The position numbers and the translations under genes were made by a program. This document shows, piece by piece, positions 8,868-21,365 of a stretch of 64,000 nucleotides of DNA (positions are counted from its first letter, which is position 1; every line of letters begins with the position of its first letter). The stretch comes from Phycisphaerae bacterium RAS2 (lineage in GTDB: Bacteria; Planctomycetota; Phycisphaerae; UBA1845; UTPLA1), in the NCBI GenBank assembly GCA_007753915.1, contig CP036352.1, positions 2,915,306 through 2,979,305 on the forward strand, in the 5' to 3' direction. The notes beneath the pieces were generated by a model. The model had not been told where the DNA came from. It worked only from the letters and a program-made list of their open reading frames with translations, and searched no databases.

Positions 8868-9893
8868 ATGAAGAAGTTCGTTCTGCTTGCGGCGGTGATG
8901 TTCGCGCTGTCCCAGACTCCGGTTGCGCGGGCCGTGGAAGTCGGTGAAGCCGCGCCGGAGATCAAGGCGGACTACTGGATCAACATGCCGGGCAGCGCCA
9001 AATCGCTCAACTCCGAGCACTTGAAAGGCCGGCTCGTGTTGCTGGAGTTCTGGGCGACGTGGTGCGGCCCCTGCCGGGAAAGCATCCCTCACCTTGTCGA
9101 ATTGAAGAAGAAGTATGAATCCAAGGGCATGTTGCTGGTCGCCCTGTCGGACGAGCCGAAATCGAAGGTCGGCCCGTTCGTTGAAAAATACAAAATGCCG
9201 TACGTCGTGGGAGGCGGCGCCAAATCGACGCTCCAGAAGTACGGAATCAACTCGCTGCCCACGGCAATTCTGATCGGACCGGATGGCAAGGTTCTTTGGA
9301 CCGGCCATCCTGCGGTCGTCGATTCGGAGATCGAATCGGCACTGAAGTCCAATCCGCCGAAGAAGAAAGGCAGCCTGTCGGATGAGTCCGCCGCATCGGT
9401 GCTGAAGAAGGCCGACAAACTGTATCGCGAGGGCAAGTTCGCCGATGCCATGGACCTCTTCACGCAGGTAACAGCTGAACACAAGGGGTCAACACAAGCC
9501 AAGAAGGCGAACGAACAGATCAAGAAGATGAAGGGCAACAGCACGATCATGGAGGCGCTGCGGCGTGCCGATGCCGGCAAGAAGTGCGGCAAGTGGCTGG
9601 CCTGTGCCCGCGTGCTGGCCCAGAACGGCGAAAAGGCCGACGCGGCCAAGTACTACGACCGGATCATCAATGAGTTTGGCGAATTCGAGCAGGCCAAGAT
9701 CGCCCGAGCCGAGCGCAAGGCACTGGCCTACGAAGGCAAGACGGAAGCTGCCAAGCCCTCCAAGGCTGCGGCGCGCAAAGCGGCCGACGACGACGAGGAT
9801 GAAGACGACGACAGCGAGGACGACGAAGACAGTGATGATGACGATGAGGACGACGACGGCGATGAAGAGGATGACGAGGACGACGGCGAGTAG
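8868..9893 (+). CDS. Exported TlpA-like thioredoxin-fold protein with TPR and acidic tail
   Basis: This 341-residue protein starts with a signal peptide (residues 1-22, ending VARA). The thioredoxin fold spans about residues 23-160, with the redox pair C66/C69 in WATWCGPC and the cis-proline P131 in SLPT. These are the marks of TlpA/ResA-type reductases acting outside the cytoplasm. Residues about 165-290 form helical pairs resembling tetratricopeptide repeats (KADKLYREGKFADAMDLF). The last 40 or so residues are almost only Asp/Glu with a few Ser, Gly and Lys. Domain order is therefore Trx, TPR-like, polyacidic tail. A strong terminator follows. It may act in periplasmic thiol reduction or cytochrome c assembly; the tail suggests divalent-metal or basic-partner binding, which is inference. 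Confidence 0.8.
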   Translation: MKKFVLLAAVMFALSQTPVARAVEVGEAAPEIKADYWINMPGSAKSLNSEHLKGRLVLLEFWATWCGPCRESIPHLVELKKKYESKGMLLVALSDEPKSKVGPFVEKYKMPYVVGGGAKSTLQKYGINSLPTAILIGPDGKVLWTGHPAVVDSEIESALKSNPPKKKGSLSDESAASVLKKADKLYREGKFADAMDLFTQVTAEHKGSTQAKKANEQIKKMKGNSTIMEALRRADAGKKCGKWLACARVLAQNGEKADAAKYYDRIINEFGEFEQAKIARAERKALAYEGKTEAAKPSKAAARKAADDDEDEDDDSEDDEDSDDDDEDDDGDEEDDEDDGE

Positions 9894-9928
9894 TTTGTTC
9901 GCTTTGTACGAGAACTGATTCAACGCAC

Positions 9929-9963
9929 GCGGTCGGTGGCGATTGTCACCGGCCGCTTTTTTT
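9929..9963 (+). terminator. Rho-independent terminator after the TlpA-like gene
   Basis: A 10-bp stem (GCGGTCGGTG pairing with CACCGGCCGC, one G-T wobble), an 8-base loop and seven T form a classical intrinsic terminator, 35 bases after the stop codon at 9893. It also separates this gene from the converging regulator gene. Confidence 0.85.
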
Positions 9964-10004
9964 GTGGAAGCACCGGTCGGCACGACCGCATTCGAACCGG
10001 CCCA

Positions 10005-11087
10005 TCACTTGCAGGGCCGCGCCATGCGACAGAGTCGAACCAGTTGCAGCACCTGCTTTTTGATCTGCTCGACGGGAAGCTTGCGCGCGACAATGGACTC
10101 GACCTGCTCGGCGGCCTGGCCGATCGGCGCGAACCCGCAACTGTGCGATTCGCCTTTCAGTTGCCGCGCCAGCGAAGCCAATTCGTCAAACTGCTCCCGT
10201 GCGACCGCCGCCTCCAGCGCCGTCATGCGGTGGGCCAGCTCCTCGACGAATTGGTTGATGACCTCCGGGGCGCCTTCGACCGTCGCGATGCTGCTGATCA
10301 GCGGTTGCGAATCAAGGCGCTTAAGCACCCCCTCCACCTGCTCACGCGAGAACGGCTTTGCCAGGTATTGCGTGAACCCCGCCGCCAGCATGCGCTCCCG
10401 GTCGCCGGCATCCGAGAACGCCGTCATGGCAACCACCGGCCCGCTGTAACCGCGCTTCTTTAATTCTGTCATCGCGGTCAGGCCGTCCATCTCCGGCATT
10501 TCAATGTCCATGAAAACCACGTCGAAGACGTCGCGCTCCAGAATCTCCAGCGCCTCGCGCCCGTTCTCCGCGGTCGCCACTTGCGCGTTCAGCTTGCGCA
10601 GATGAAACTCCGCCAGCTTCCGCGCGAACACATCGTCTTCCACCAGCAACACACGCCGCGAGACCGCCAGCACCGAAAAGATCGTCACGTCGATCTGACG
10701 GTCGAATTGCACCGCCACCGTGTGCACGCCGTGCTCGACGTATTGACAGCGTACGACGCGGCCGTCGATCTGAAGCGGCTCGCCATACATTGAGTGCAGC
10801 TCGGTTCGACAGCGGCAGCCCGTGTGAACGTAGCTCTGGGACAGGAACTCTACGCCGCCTCGGCTCAAGTTTCGCGTCGGCGCCTTCAGTACGGAAACAT
10901 GACCGCTTGGTTGCCGAAGCTCGATCGAGGCGATCTGGCGATAGGTGAACCTCGGATAGACGCGACGCTCATGGGGCGTGGCGTTGACGCCCGAAGCGTC
11001 GAGGCGATCGAGCAACTTGCGCAGCGCGGCGTCGTCCATCCGGACGCCGTTCGAGCAAAGCACACCACCCGGCAGGAGTTCGCTCAT
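10005..11087 (-). CDS. PilZ - response receiver - Hpt-like regulatory protein
   Basis: A 360-residue cytosolic signalling protein with three modules. A PilZ domain (about residues 38-130) has the c-di-GMP-binding signature RRVYPR and NLSRGG. A receiver domain (about 143-262) has the acidic pair in VEDD, the phosphoacceptor Asp in FMDIEMPEMDG, and the conserved Lys in AKPFS. A C-terminal helical bundle (about 270-355) resembles a histidine phosphotransfer domain, but the motif reads ARQLKGES where phosphorylatable Hpt domains have AHxLKGxS, so Arg replaces the active His. The protein could thus integrate c-di-GMP with a phosphorelay and use the Hpt bundle only for docking. A GGDEF cyclase lies 8 kb away. 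ATG at 11087 was used; no strong ribosome site is visible, and ATG at residue 17 is an alternative. Confidence 0.85.
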   Translation of the reverse strand: MSELLPGGVLCSNGVRMDDAALRKLLDRLDASGVNATPHERRVYPRFTYRQIASIELRQPSGHVSVLKAPTRNLSRGGVEFLSQSYVHTGCRCRTELHSMYGEPLQIDGRVVRCQYVEHGVHTVAVQFDRQIDVTIFSVLAVSRRVLLVEDDVFARKLAEFHLRKLNAQVATAENGREALEILERDVFDVVFMDIEMPEMDGLTAMTELKKRGYSGPVVAMTAFSDAGDRERMLAAGFTQYLAKPFSREQVEGVLKRLDSQPLISSIATVEGAPEVINQFVEELAHRMTALEAAVAREQFDELASLARQLKGESHSCGFAPIGQAAEQVESIVARKLPVEQIKKQVLQLVRLCRMARPCK

Positions 11088-11409
11088 AGCTCATCGCGAC
11101 GAAGCCGTCGCTCCTCTTTTCGTCAAACCTTCGACGCGGACACAATTGCCGGCCCGGCAAGCGTGGTGCGGCCGCGAGAATGGGGCCGGCCCCCCCTCTC
11201 CATATCGTTCAGCCGGGATAATGCCTTCGTAGTTATCCGTGCACGATTTCAACTCCATTTAGACGATGGGGCCCGCACGCCCATTCTCGGACGATTTTCC
11301 GGAAGCGTCAGGGAATAGGAACCCGCAGCAAGCAGTATTAGGATTCCGAGGCCGCTGAAGCATGTCCCGCGCGGTGCGCGACCCCGGCGGCGGCGAATGG
11401 AAGACGCTC
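11088..11409. other. Divergent intergenic region between the PilZ regulator and msrA
   Basis: About 320 bases between two divergently read genes. It must hold both promoters. I see no convincing -35/-10 pair, operator palindrome or small gene. A G/C-rich run (GGGGCCGGCCCC type) at about 11182-11195 is self-complementary and may fold. Confidence 0.4.
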
Positions 11410-12069
11410 ATGCTATCATTGCGAAATTCGAAGGCGGCGAAGGTGCTGATGTTGGCTTGTTTTGCACTGGCGGGTTGCAGGCAAAACAGCGAATCAAGCC
11501 CGGGCGCGACCGTGCAAAACGCCGATTCGCCGCGCCCAGCGGACAAGTTGGATTCCCCATCGAGGAAGGCGAAAGATTCACCTATGAAAACTGAACTGGC
11601 GACGTTTGCAGCGGGTTGCTTCTGGGGCGTGGAGTTGGAGTTCTCCAACATCCCCGGCGTCATTAAGACGACCGTAGGCTACACAGGCGGAAAGACTGCC
11701 AAGCCGACGTACGAACAGGTCTGCTCACACACCACAGGACACGCCGAAGCCGTGCTTGTTGAGTTCGATCCGACGCAGGTCAGCTACGATAAGCTGCTGG
11801 ACAACTTCTGGGCGATCCACGACCCAACGCAAATGAATCGCCAAGGCCCCGATGTCGGCGATCAATATCGTTCGGCCATTTTCTACCATTCACCGGCACA
11901 GGAGAAAGCCGCTCGCGCCAGCCTCGAGCGCCAGCAGAACTCCGGCCGCGAGAAAGGCAAGATCGTCACGCAGATCGTGCCCGCGGTGGAGTTCCACGCC
12001 GCCGAGGACTACCACCAGCAGTATTTCACGAAGCGCGGTCAGAAGTCCTGCCACATCCGCCGCTGGTAG
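11410..12069 (+). CDS. msrA: Peptide methionine sulfoxide reductase A, lipoprotein form
   Basis: Reduces methionine-S-sulfoxide in proteins. Starting at ATG 11410 gives a lipoprotein signal with lipobox LAGC (Cys23), which would anchor the enzyme to a membrane outside the cytoplasm. A Ser/Pro-rich linker leads to the MsrA domain, with the catalytic Cys70 in AAGCFWG and family motifs GYTGG, GHAEAV and the C-terminal AEDYHQQY. An internal ATG at 11584 would give a soluble form of usual size, but the perfect lipobox argues for the longer one. No MsrB domain or msrB gene is next to it. Being extracytoplasmic, it probably repairs cell-envelope proteins. An intrinsic terminator follows. Confidence 0.92.
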   Translation: MLSLRNSKAAKVLMLACFALAGCRQNSESSPGATVQNADSPRPADKLDSPSRKAKDSPMKTELATFAAGCFWGVELEFSNIPGVIKTTVGYTGGKTAKPTYEQVCSHTTGHAEAVLVEFDPTQVSYDKLLDNFWAIHDPTQMNRQGPDVGDQYRSAIFYHSPAQEKAARASLERQQNSGREKGKIVTQIVPAVEFHAAEDYHQQYFTKRGQKSCHIRRW

Positions 12070-12130
12070 CGTTGCGCGACCGCGAAACAGGCCCGAAATT
12101 GACAGTCCCCGCCGCGGGACGTACATTCCC

Positions 12131-12176
12131 ACCGACGGACGCGCCGGCAAACTTCCGGTGATTCGTCGGTTTTTTT
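12131..12176 (+). terminator. Rho-independent terminator after msrA
   Basis: A two-part hairpin: outer stem ACCGACGGA with TTCGTCGGT, inner stem GCCGG with CCGGT, followed directly by seven T (the last base of the stem plus six more). It lies 61 bases past the msrA stop and well before ppdK. Confidence 0.8.
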
Positions 12177-12315
12177 CGTTGCGGCGGATTGTCGGATTCG
12201 CGAAAGCGGCAGCATCCCCCGAGAACCATCACGGTCGGCGTCACGGCGACCTGCGCCTGTCCATCGCAAGCGCGGCGCGCGGTCTCTCGCCCGGCAGAAC
12301 GGAGTCAGGATCTTC

Positions 12316-15141
<2,826 letters not shown>

Positions 15142-15435
15142 AAACCGAGGTCAAGCGCGACAATTCGAGAATCTGCGCGATCTCCGCGGGTAGCGCCGCA
15201 AGGCGGACCGCGCATTGAACCGAAGCGAACGTTTTCTGCAATCGCAGCAGCGCCCCGATCCCCGCGCTGGAGAGCATCGTCAATCCGCTCATGTCCAGCA
15301 CGACGCGTGCGGGACGCGATTCCGCCACGCGCCGGCACTGCCGGTCGAATTCCTCCGCCTCCGCGAGGCCGATCTGCCCCACGAGCTTGAGGATCGTTCC
15401 GCCCGATTGCTGTTCAACCTCGCATTGAAACGCGC

Positions 15436-16335
15436 TCATGCGTGTGCTCCCGATCGCTGGGCCTGCATGGGTGTGGTGCGATTTCCCGCGTCGCGCGTCG
15501 CCGTCACGCGCACACTCAATTCCGTGCGGGCATCACCGCGAAACATGCCGCGTGTCGGCGGCACGTCTGCGTAATCCCGGCCGATCGCGACACGAATGTG
15601 TCCCGCCCCGGCCGGTTGACGATTGGACGAATCAAACCCGACCCAGCCCGCGCCGGGAACGAACGACTCGGCCCATGCGTGCGTCGCGCCTTCTGACGCC
15701 ACCGCGCCATCCGCCGTCACCTGCACCAGATGGCCGCTCACGTAACGGGTTGGGATGCCCATCTGCCGCGCCAGGGCGATGAACACGTGCGCAAAATCCT
15801 GGCAGACTCCCTTTCGCTGTGCGAGGCATTCCTCGATCGGCGAATCCACGCGCGTGGAGCCGCGTTCATATCGGATTGCTCGGGAGATCGAATCGTGCAG
15901 CGCTTCCAGGGTCGACCGCGGATCGCCCCGCCGTGCTACCTTCATCTCCGCGGCGAACTTCTCCAGCGCCTCGCCGGGGCGGGCAAAGTGGCTCGGATGC
16001 AGCCAGTCCCAATGATCCGGCGAGTCGCGCAACGCATCCAGCGCGGCCCAGTCATCCGCGGACCCGCGCGACGGCGGCGACGCATCGGCGACTTCCACCA
16101 GCGACACCGCGCGAACCATGAGCGATTCATGACGCGATGGAACGTTGAAATGATGCACCGTGTTGCCCAGTGCATCCGAATAGCGATACGCACGGGCCTC
16201 CGGCTCAATCGTCACGTCGAATGCCAAGCAGCGCTGCGACGCGTCCGTCCGAGGCTGCATGCGCAGCTCCATGACGCTCTCAAAGATCGGTGCGTCGTAA
16301 TGAAACCGCGTCTCGTGTTCGATCCGAAACTGCAT
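15436..16335 (-). CDS. Transglutaminase-like cysteine protease family protein
   Basis: A 299-residue protein with the bacterial transglutaminase N-terminal region (MQFRIEHETRFHYDAPI) and a C-terminal papain-like/transglutaminase core: Cys in GVCQDFAHVFIALAR, His in GATHAWAES and Asp in GFDSSN form the triad. I used ATG 16335 because the conserved N-terminus begins there and AGAGG precedes it; a GTG at 16347 overlapping the alpha-E stop (GTGA) is possible. In genomes with this set, the ATP-grasp, alpha-E and transglutaminase genes occur together and have been predicted to make and cleave peptide-like bonds. It could act as a peptidase for the product; that is inference from context. Confidence 0.88.
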   Translation of the reverse strand: MQFRIEHETRFHYDAPIFESVMELRMQPRTDASQRCLAFDVTIEPEARAYRYSDALGNTVHHFNVPSRHESLMVRAVSLVEVADASPPSRGSADDWAALDALRDSPDHWDWLHPSHFARPGEALEKFAAEMKVARRGDPRSTLEALHDSISRAIRYERGSTRVDSPIEECLAQRKGVCQDFAHVFIALARQMGIPTRYVSGHLVQVTADGAVASEGATHAWAESFVPGAGWVGFDSSNRQPAGAGHIRVAIGRDYADVPPTRGMFRGDARTELSVRVTATRDAGNRTTPMQAQRSGAHA

Positions 16336-16343
16336 GGCGCCTC

Positions 16344-17330
16344 TCACCGATTGACCGCGTCGAGATCGCTCTCGCGCAAAGCCTCATCCACTGTGTAGGT
16401 GATGTATCGCCGATAGACGGCGTTGTGAACGTCCAGGCAGCGGCGAACGTACTGCCGCAGAGTCTCGGCCAGATCCACCGCATGGGCATCGTCCAGCGAG
16501 CCGAAGGCCAGCTCCGATTCCAGCTTGCCCGCGAGCCGGCGGACGGTCGCCCCGCGCGGCGTTCCGGTCCACTCACCGATCGCGCTGACGGCGGAATGAA
16601 TCTGCGTCGCGCAGAATCGCATGGAGTGCGGAAACTCGGCGCTGAACAGGAGAAAATTCAGGATCCGATTCGGCCGCAGTTCCACGGTGTGACTCTTGCA
16701 ATACGGCTCGAAGGCGCTGAACGAGCGAAGCAGCCCCGACCAAGCTACGAAGTCATCAGCCGTCGGCTCGCCCTCCCACTCAAGGGATCGCAACCCGAAG
16801 TGCGCGTCCAGCAGCCACGCAATGGACATCGCCCGCTCCACGAACCGCCCGAGCCGGATGTATTGCCAGCCTTCGGCGTGATCCATCGTGGCGTCGGCGA
16901 CGCCGGCGAGCAGCTGCGCGCCGCGTTGCACGCTGCGAAGAAACTCGTGCGGGCCGCTCTTCCAGACCGAGTCGATGTTCCGCGCGGTCACGGCCAGATA
17001 AAGGCGATTCAGCTCTTCCCAGACATCCGTAGTAATCTGTTCACGGACCTGGCGGGCGTTCTCGCGCGCCTGCGCGATGCACGATACGATCGACGAGGGA
17101 TTGGACCGGTCAAACGTCAGCGCGTCGGTCACGGCGCGATCGTCGGCGCACAGGTGCGCCGGCAGATCGGCGCGCAACCCGTTCAACAGGCAGATCCACC
17201 CCACCGAGGCAAACGCCGGCGCTTCATCGAGCGCCAGGTGAAGCTGCACGTCAATCGCGCGGGCGAGGTGCTCGGCCCGCTCCAGGTAGCGGCTCATCCA
17301 GTAAAGCGAATCGGCGACGCGCGACAGCAT
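16344..17330 (-). CDS. Alpha-E domain protein
   Basis: A 328-residue all-helical protein of the alpha-E family (formerly DUF403). The family hallmark is at the N-terminus: MLSRVADSLYWMSRYLERAE. The reading frame extends upstream, but that extension overlaps the ATP-grasp gene and its codons look like a shadow, so I chose the ATG at 17330. That start lies 2 bases after the ATP-grasp stop, so the genes are tightly coupled. The family has no demonstrated activity; it almost always accompanies circularly permuted ATP-grasp enzymes and is thought to be their partner in peptide or amide ligation. Confidence 0.9.
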   Translation of the reverse strand: MLSRVADSLYWMSRYLERAEHLARAIDVQLHLALDEAPAFASVGWICLLNGLRADLPAHLCADDRAVTDALTFDRSNPSSIVSCIAQARENARQVREQITTDVWEELNRLYLAVTARNIDSVWKSGPHEFLRSVQRGAQLLAGVADATMDHAEGWQYIRLGRFVERAMSIAWLLDAHFGLRSLEWEGEPTADDFVAWSGLLRSFSAFEPYCKSHTVELRPNRILNFLLFSAEFPHSMRFCATQIHSAVSAIGEWTGTPRGATVRRLAGKLESELAFGSLDDAHAVDLAETLRQYVRRCLDVHNAVYRRYITYTVDEALRESDLDAVNR

Positions 17331-17332
17331 GG

Positions 17333-18799
17333 TTACCTTGCGACCTCCTGATGCAGCACCCACGTGTCTTTGCTGCCACCGCCCTGCGACGAATTCACCA
17401 CGAGGCTCCCCTCCCGCAGCGCAACGCGCGTCAACCCGCCGGGAACAATTCGCACGCGCTTGCCGTGCAGCACGTACACGCGCAAATCGATGTGCCGCGG
17501 CACGATGGACCCGCCCAGCAGGCACGGCCCCACTGACAGCGACAGCGTCGGCTGGGCGATGTAGTTCCGCGGATTCGCGAGGATCAGTTCGCGAAATTCC
17601 TCCTGCTGCGCTTTCGTCGAATGCGGGCCGATCAACATGCCGTATCCACCAGACTCGCCAACGGCTTTCACCACCAGCTTGTCGAGATTCTTCAGCACGT
17701 GGTCCCGCTCGGCGTCGCGGCTGCAAACGTACGTCTCAACGTTGTTCACGATCGGGTCTTCGCCGAGGTAATACTTGATGATCTGCGGGACGTAGGCATA
17801 CACGGCCTTGTCGTCGGCCACGCCCGTGCCCAGCGCGTTGGCCAGCACGACGTTGCCGGCGCGGTAGGCGTTCATGATCCCCGGCACGCCGAGCAGCGAG
17901 TCCGACCGGAAGGCCACGGGATCGATGAAGTCGTCATCGATTCGGCGATAGATGACATCGACACGGCGCAGGCCGGCCGTGGTGCGGTCATAGACGACGT
18001 TGTCGTGCACGACGAGGTCTCGCCCCTCGGTGAGTTGAATGCCCATCTGCCGGGCGAGAAAGGCGTGTTCGTAATAGGCCGAGTTGTAAACCCCCGGCGT
18101 GAGCAGGACGATCCGCGCGTCGGCGTGCGTGACCGGGCTAAGCTCGCGGAGGCATGTTAGCAGTTCCTGACAATAGTGGTCGTTCGAGCGTACACCGTAA
18201 TCGCGGAACAGAATCGGAAAGACGCGCTTCATCACCGAGCGATTGGCCAGCATGTACGAAACACCGCTGGGCACGCGGAGATTGTCCTCCAGCACGGCGA
18301 ACTCGCCGCTCGGCACGCGGACAAGGTCGGACCCGACGACCGTCAGATAATTCCGAGCGATCGGATCGACGCCGCACATCTCGCGCCGGTAATGCTTGCA
18401 CGTATAGATCAGCTCCGCCGGAATCACGCCGTCGCGGATGATCTTTGCGTCGTGATACAGATCATGAAGAAACAGATTCAGGGCCGTGATGCGCTGGGTC
18501 ATGCCGCGCTCGAGCACGTCCCATTCGCGAGCCGGGATGATGCGAGGAAGCACGTCGTACGGAAAAATCTTCTCCGTCCCTTCGTCGCTGCCGTATACCG
18601 TGAAGGTGATGCCTTGCTGGAGGAAGGACTGATCAGCCGCGAGTTGCCGCCGCTGCAACTCCTCCATTCCAAATCCGGTGAGCCGCTCCTGCAACAGCTT
18701 GTAGTGCGGCCGGGGCCGATCCGACGCTTCGAACATTTCGTTGTACGGCGCCGCCAGAGCGGCTGCGGGTCGTTCGATGGTGTCGGCAGGCGGCGGCAT
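17333..18799 (-). CDS. Circularly permuted ATP-grasp type 2 protein
   Basis: This 488-residue protein is the first gene of the operon. It matches the CP_ATPgrasp_2 family (older DUF404/DUF407 pair): [25 protein letters not shown] in pieces near residues 80-100, [14 protein letters not shown], the metal- and ATP-binding segments around [30 protein letters not shown] and [12 protein letters not shown], and the C-terminal RHIDLRVYV. The family is predicted to form amide bonds using ATP. Related operons often include the proteasome-like Anbu peptidase, which is absent here; a STAS gene takes the last place. Start is ATG at 18799; ATG at residue 22 is a possible internal start. Substrate is unknown. 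Confidence 0.92.
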   Translation of the reverse strand: MPPPADTIERPAAALAAPYNEMFEASDRPRPHYKLLQERLTGFGMEELQRRQLAADQSFLQQGITFTVYGSDEGTEKIFPYDVLPRIIPAREWDVLERGMTQRITALNLFLHDLYHDAKIIRDGVIPAELIYTCKHYRREMCGVDPIARNYLTVVGSDLVRVPSGEFAVLEDNLRVPSGVSYMLANRSVMKRVFPILFRDYGVRSNDHYCQELLTCLRELSPVTHADARIVLLTPGVYNSAYYEHAFLARQMGIQLTEGRDLVVHDNVVYDRTTAGLRRVDVIYRRIDDDFIDPVAFRSDSLLGVPGIMNAYRAGNVVLANALGTGVADDKAVYAYVPQIIKYYLGEDPIVNNVETYVCSRDAERDHVLKNLDKLVVKAVGESGGYGMLIGPHSTKAQQEEFRELILANPRNYIAQPTLSLSVGPCLLGGSIVPRHIDLRVYVLHGKRVRIVPGGLTRVALREGSLVVNSSQGGGSKDTWVLHQEVAR

Positions 18800-19013
18800 C
18801 GGGAGATTCCAGTGGAATTCGACCGGAAAAACGAATTACCGCGCCGAGTATAGCCGGTGGATCGGGAGATGTTAAGCGTATAGGAGTAAGAGCTTTCCTA
18901 TTACTCTCGACGAACGACCTTGTCATTGCTGCGAAAGCAGGAATCCAGCGAGTTTTCGCGGCATCTGGGCACCAGCCTTCACGGGAGCGACGGCAATGGG
19001 AACGCGGTTTGAG

Positions 19014-20402
19014 TTATGCCGCTCCGGTTGCAACGTGCCCGCTGACGCTTGCCTGCCCGCGGCCGGCGCGCTTCGCGGCGTACAACGCCTGGTCAGCCAT
19101 CTTGAGTAGATCCTGATAGGTGGTGGGATGGTTGGCCTGAAGGCTGGCAATGCCGGCCGTCATGCCCGGCGGCGGATCAAGACGGGTCATGACACGGGTC
19201 CGCTGGCGGAACATCGCAAGGATCCGTTCGACCAGCGCCACCGATTCCTTCACGTGCATGCCGGGCAGGATCAAGGCGAACTCGTCGCCTCCGTAGCGAA
19301 CAACCAGATCCTCCTCGCGCGTGCATTGGCGCAACAACTCGCCGGCGAACGCCAGCACCTCATCACCCGCCGTGTGGCCCCGCGCGTCGTTGAGCTGCTT
19401 GAAATGATCCAGGTCGAGCATCACGATCGTCAGGTCCTTCTTCGCCGCGCGCTGGGCATCAAAGATCGCGGGCAGCCGCTCCTGCATCAGCCGCCGGTTT
19501 TTGACGCCCGTCAGCGCGTCGATCCAGATTTCTCGCTGCATTTGCTTGAGATCGCGCGAGATCGACTTGGTCTGTTCCGCCACGCGCGAGTCCATCCTCC
19601 GCTCGACGCGCCACGCATGTTCGCGCCAAGTTGCCGTCTCCTCGCGCAAATCGCTCATCGCTCGTGCCAGCTCGCCCAGCTCATCGCTGCGCGCGGCCAG
19701 TTCGGTATCGGTCTCAAGATGCGCCGTCGACGCGAGTCGCCGCAAGGCTTCCATCGGGCGAAGTACATTGCGACGCAGCCATCGAAGCAACAGAACAAAG
19801 ACAATCCCCGCAACCGCGACCAGCGACCCCACCGCGACGCTCCAATCCCAGAACCCGGCTGGCGGGTCATTCAACCGCACCACCGCCGAAACGGCCCGCG
19901 GGCCGCTGGCTTTGGTCGTACCCGGCAGGGAGAAATCAATGCGATAGTACGCATGCGATTTGTCGACCCGACCTGCGGGCTTGAAATTGCGCGCCAGAGG
20001 AACAGCCCCGTCCAACACGGGCGGTGAGTCCAGCCCCGCCAGATCATTCTGCTGCAATGCCCGGGCGGCCAGACGCTTGCCATCGCCGCCCCAGTACGCC
20101 ACGGCTCGAACCGCCGCGTGATCCAGCAATCGTTCTATATTCCAATCGGTGCATGCAGCATCGTCAGACCAGGCCATTGCGGCCTTCGCGCGCAGCGGCT
20201 CGACCCATTGCAAAGCCATCGCGCTCTGCAACCGCGCCTGCTGCCGCGCTGACTGAATGGCCAGAAGCGCCACGCCGGCGAACGCGGTGACCGCCAGCGC
20301 GAGGACGATCCGCCACTGAAGCGATCGCTCCAGCGGGCTGCGTCTGCCGCTTGCCTGGGAAGATTCCGCCGTGCCCAACCTGGATGCCTCCCGACCGCCC
20401 AA
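19014..20402 (-). CDS. Membrane-bound diguanylate cyclase (GGDEF)
   Basis: Makes the second messenger c-di-GMP. The protein has 462 residues. A first transmembrane helix (about 30-48) is followed by an extracytoplasmic sensor part of about 130 residues without a recognisable fold, a second helix (about 183-205), and a HAMP-like linker with a coiled coil (LRRLASTAHLET to TKSISRDLKQM). The C-terminal GGDEF domain begins at LTGVKNRRLM; the active-site motif is intact (G371-F375 in RYGGDEF), and the product-inhibition I-site RxxD is present at R362-D365, five residues before GG. It should therefore be active and feedback-inhibited. The PilZ regulator at 10005-11087 is a possible effector. Confidence 0.9.
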   Translation of the reverse strand: MGGREASRLGTAESSQASGRRSPLERSLQWRIVLALAVTAFAGVALLAIQSARQQARLQSAMALQWVEPLRAKAAMAWSDDAACTDWNIERLLDHAAVRAVAYWGGDGKRLAARALQQNDLAGLDSPPVLDGAVPLARNFKPAGRVDKSHAYYRIDFSLPGTTKASGPRAVSAVVRLNDPPAGFWDWSVAVGSLVAVAGIVFVLLLRWLRRNVLRPMEALRRLASTAHLETDTELAARSDELGELARAMSDLREETATWREHAWRVERRMDSRVAEQTKSISRDLKQMQREIWIDALTGVKNRRLMQERLPAIFDAQRAAKKDLTIVMLDLDHFKQLNDARGHTAGDEVLAFAGELLRQCTREEDLVVRYGGDEFALILPGMHVKESVALVERILAMFRQRTRVMTRLDPPPGMTAGIASLQANHPTTYQDLLKMADQALYAAKRAGRGQASVSGHVATGAA

Positions 20403-20609
20403 CGCTGTTCAACCGGCTCGCGCGGTTTCACAGCGCGCGGCGATTCCACTTTGCGGCCATTGCCGCGTGGATAACCATACGATTCAGATTTCGACATGAA
20501 TCGCCTTGAACCCGACGAGTTTGATGGGATCGCCACGTCCGCTCATCGCCGGCGCGATAATCACACTCCGCGCAGCGCGACAACTGAAGCGGCCATTGTC
20601 GGAAGAACG

Positions 20610-21314
20610 TTATCGGTTTGACTGGCCCGGCGAATTCGTTGGCGTGTCCGATACAGTCGGGTGCGAAGCAGCTGAAGCGTTCTCGGCAGGCGACTGCCTC
20701 GTTGTTGCGCCGCCGGGCGCGCGGGGCTTGGCCGGCCGTGCAAATCCGCTCGACTCCGATCGCTCACGCAGGGCGCGGCCCCGGGCGGGGTCGTACACCG
20801 CTTCAAAGTTGCCGAAGCAAAGCAACGGGCTGGGCCGGTTGGGCATCACGTTGAACATGGACATCTCGGAGTGCGCATGCATCCAGGCGCGAAAGCTGCC
20901 GCGGTAGCGCTGGTTCGGAAGCGTCGACACACCCGCGATGCCGGCAAACGACGTAAACCGATGCGTTTGCATGGCGTTCAAGGCGACGGCGCGGACTTCA
21001 CGCTGGCGGATGGGATAGTTTCGCCCGCTGCCGGCCGGCGGCCCATCCAGCACGAATGAGATGCACAGTTCGACGCGGCCAAGCTTGCCCAGCAATCCCG
21101 CATCGCGAACGCTGCGCAGGGCGATGTTCAGGTCGCCCTGATCATCGAGCCACCAGTAGCACTCGGCGGCGTCGAACTGCCACGCCTTCGCCGGCGGCGG
21201 GTCGATGTCGGTCATGTTCAGCGAGACGAAATTGACTCGGCCCGAACCGGAGCAGCCGGCGGTCAGCGTCGCAATCGCTGCCAGCATGGGCGCCCATGGC
21301 CGCAGCCACGCCAC
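20610..21314 (-). CDS. Putative lipoprotein of unknown function
   Basis: I start at GTG 21314 because it yields a lipoprotein signal (basic Arg, hydrophobic core, lipobox LTAGC); ATG at 21287 would begin inside the core, and the longer ORF runs into repeat-rich DNA. The mature part, about 210 residues, contains DIDPPPAKAWQFDAAECYWW near its start, followed by a compact segment with several Trp/Cys, and a low-complexity C-terminus rich in Pro, Ala, Ser and Thr. I do not recognise the family. It sits between the GGDEF gene and glyA on the same strand but is separated from glyA by inverted repeats. Confidence 0.6.
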   Translation of the reverse strand: MAWLRPWAPMLAAIATLTAGCSGSGRVNFVSLNMTDIDPPPAKAWQFDAAECYWWLDDQGDLNIALRSVRDAGLLGKLGRVELCISFVLDGPPAGSGRNYPIRQREVRAVALNAMQTHRFTSFAGIAGVSTLPNQRYRGSFRAWMHAHSEMSMFNVMPNRPSPLLCFGNFEAVYDPARGRALRERSESSGFARPAKPRAPGGATTRQSPAENASAASHPTVSDTPTNSPGQSNR

Positions 21315-21365
21315 GCGGTGACAGGTCCGGACTTCACCATGCGAGGGCCATGCGGGACGTAGGAG

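Noticed and set aside
17331-17726. N-terminal extension of the alpha-E gene
   Set aside because: The family N-terminus starts at ATG 17330, and the extension lies opposite no conserved sequence but inside the ATP-grasp gene in another frame.
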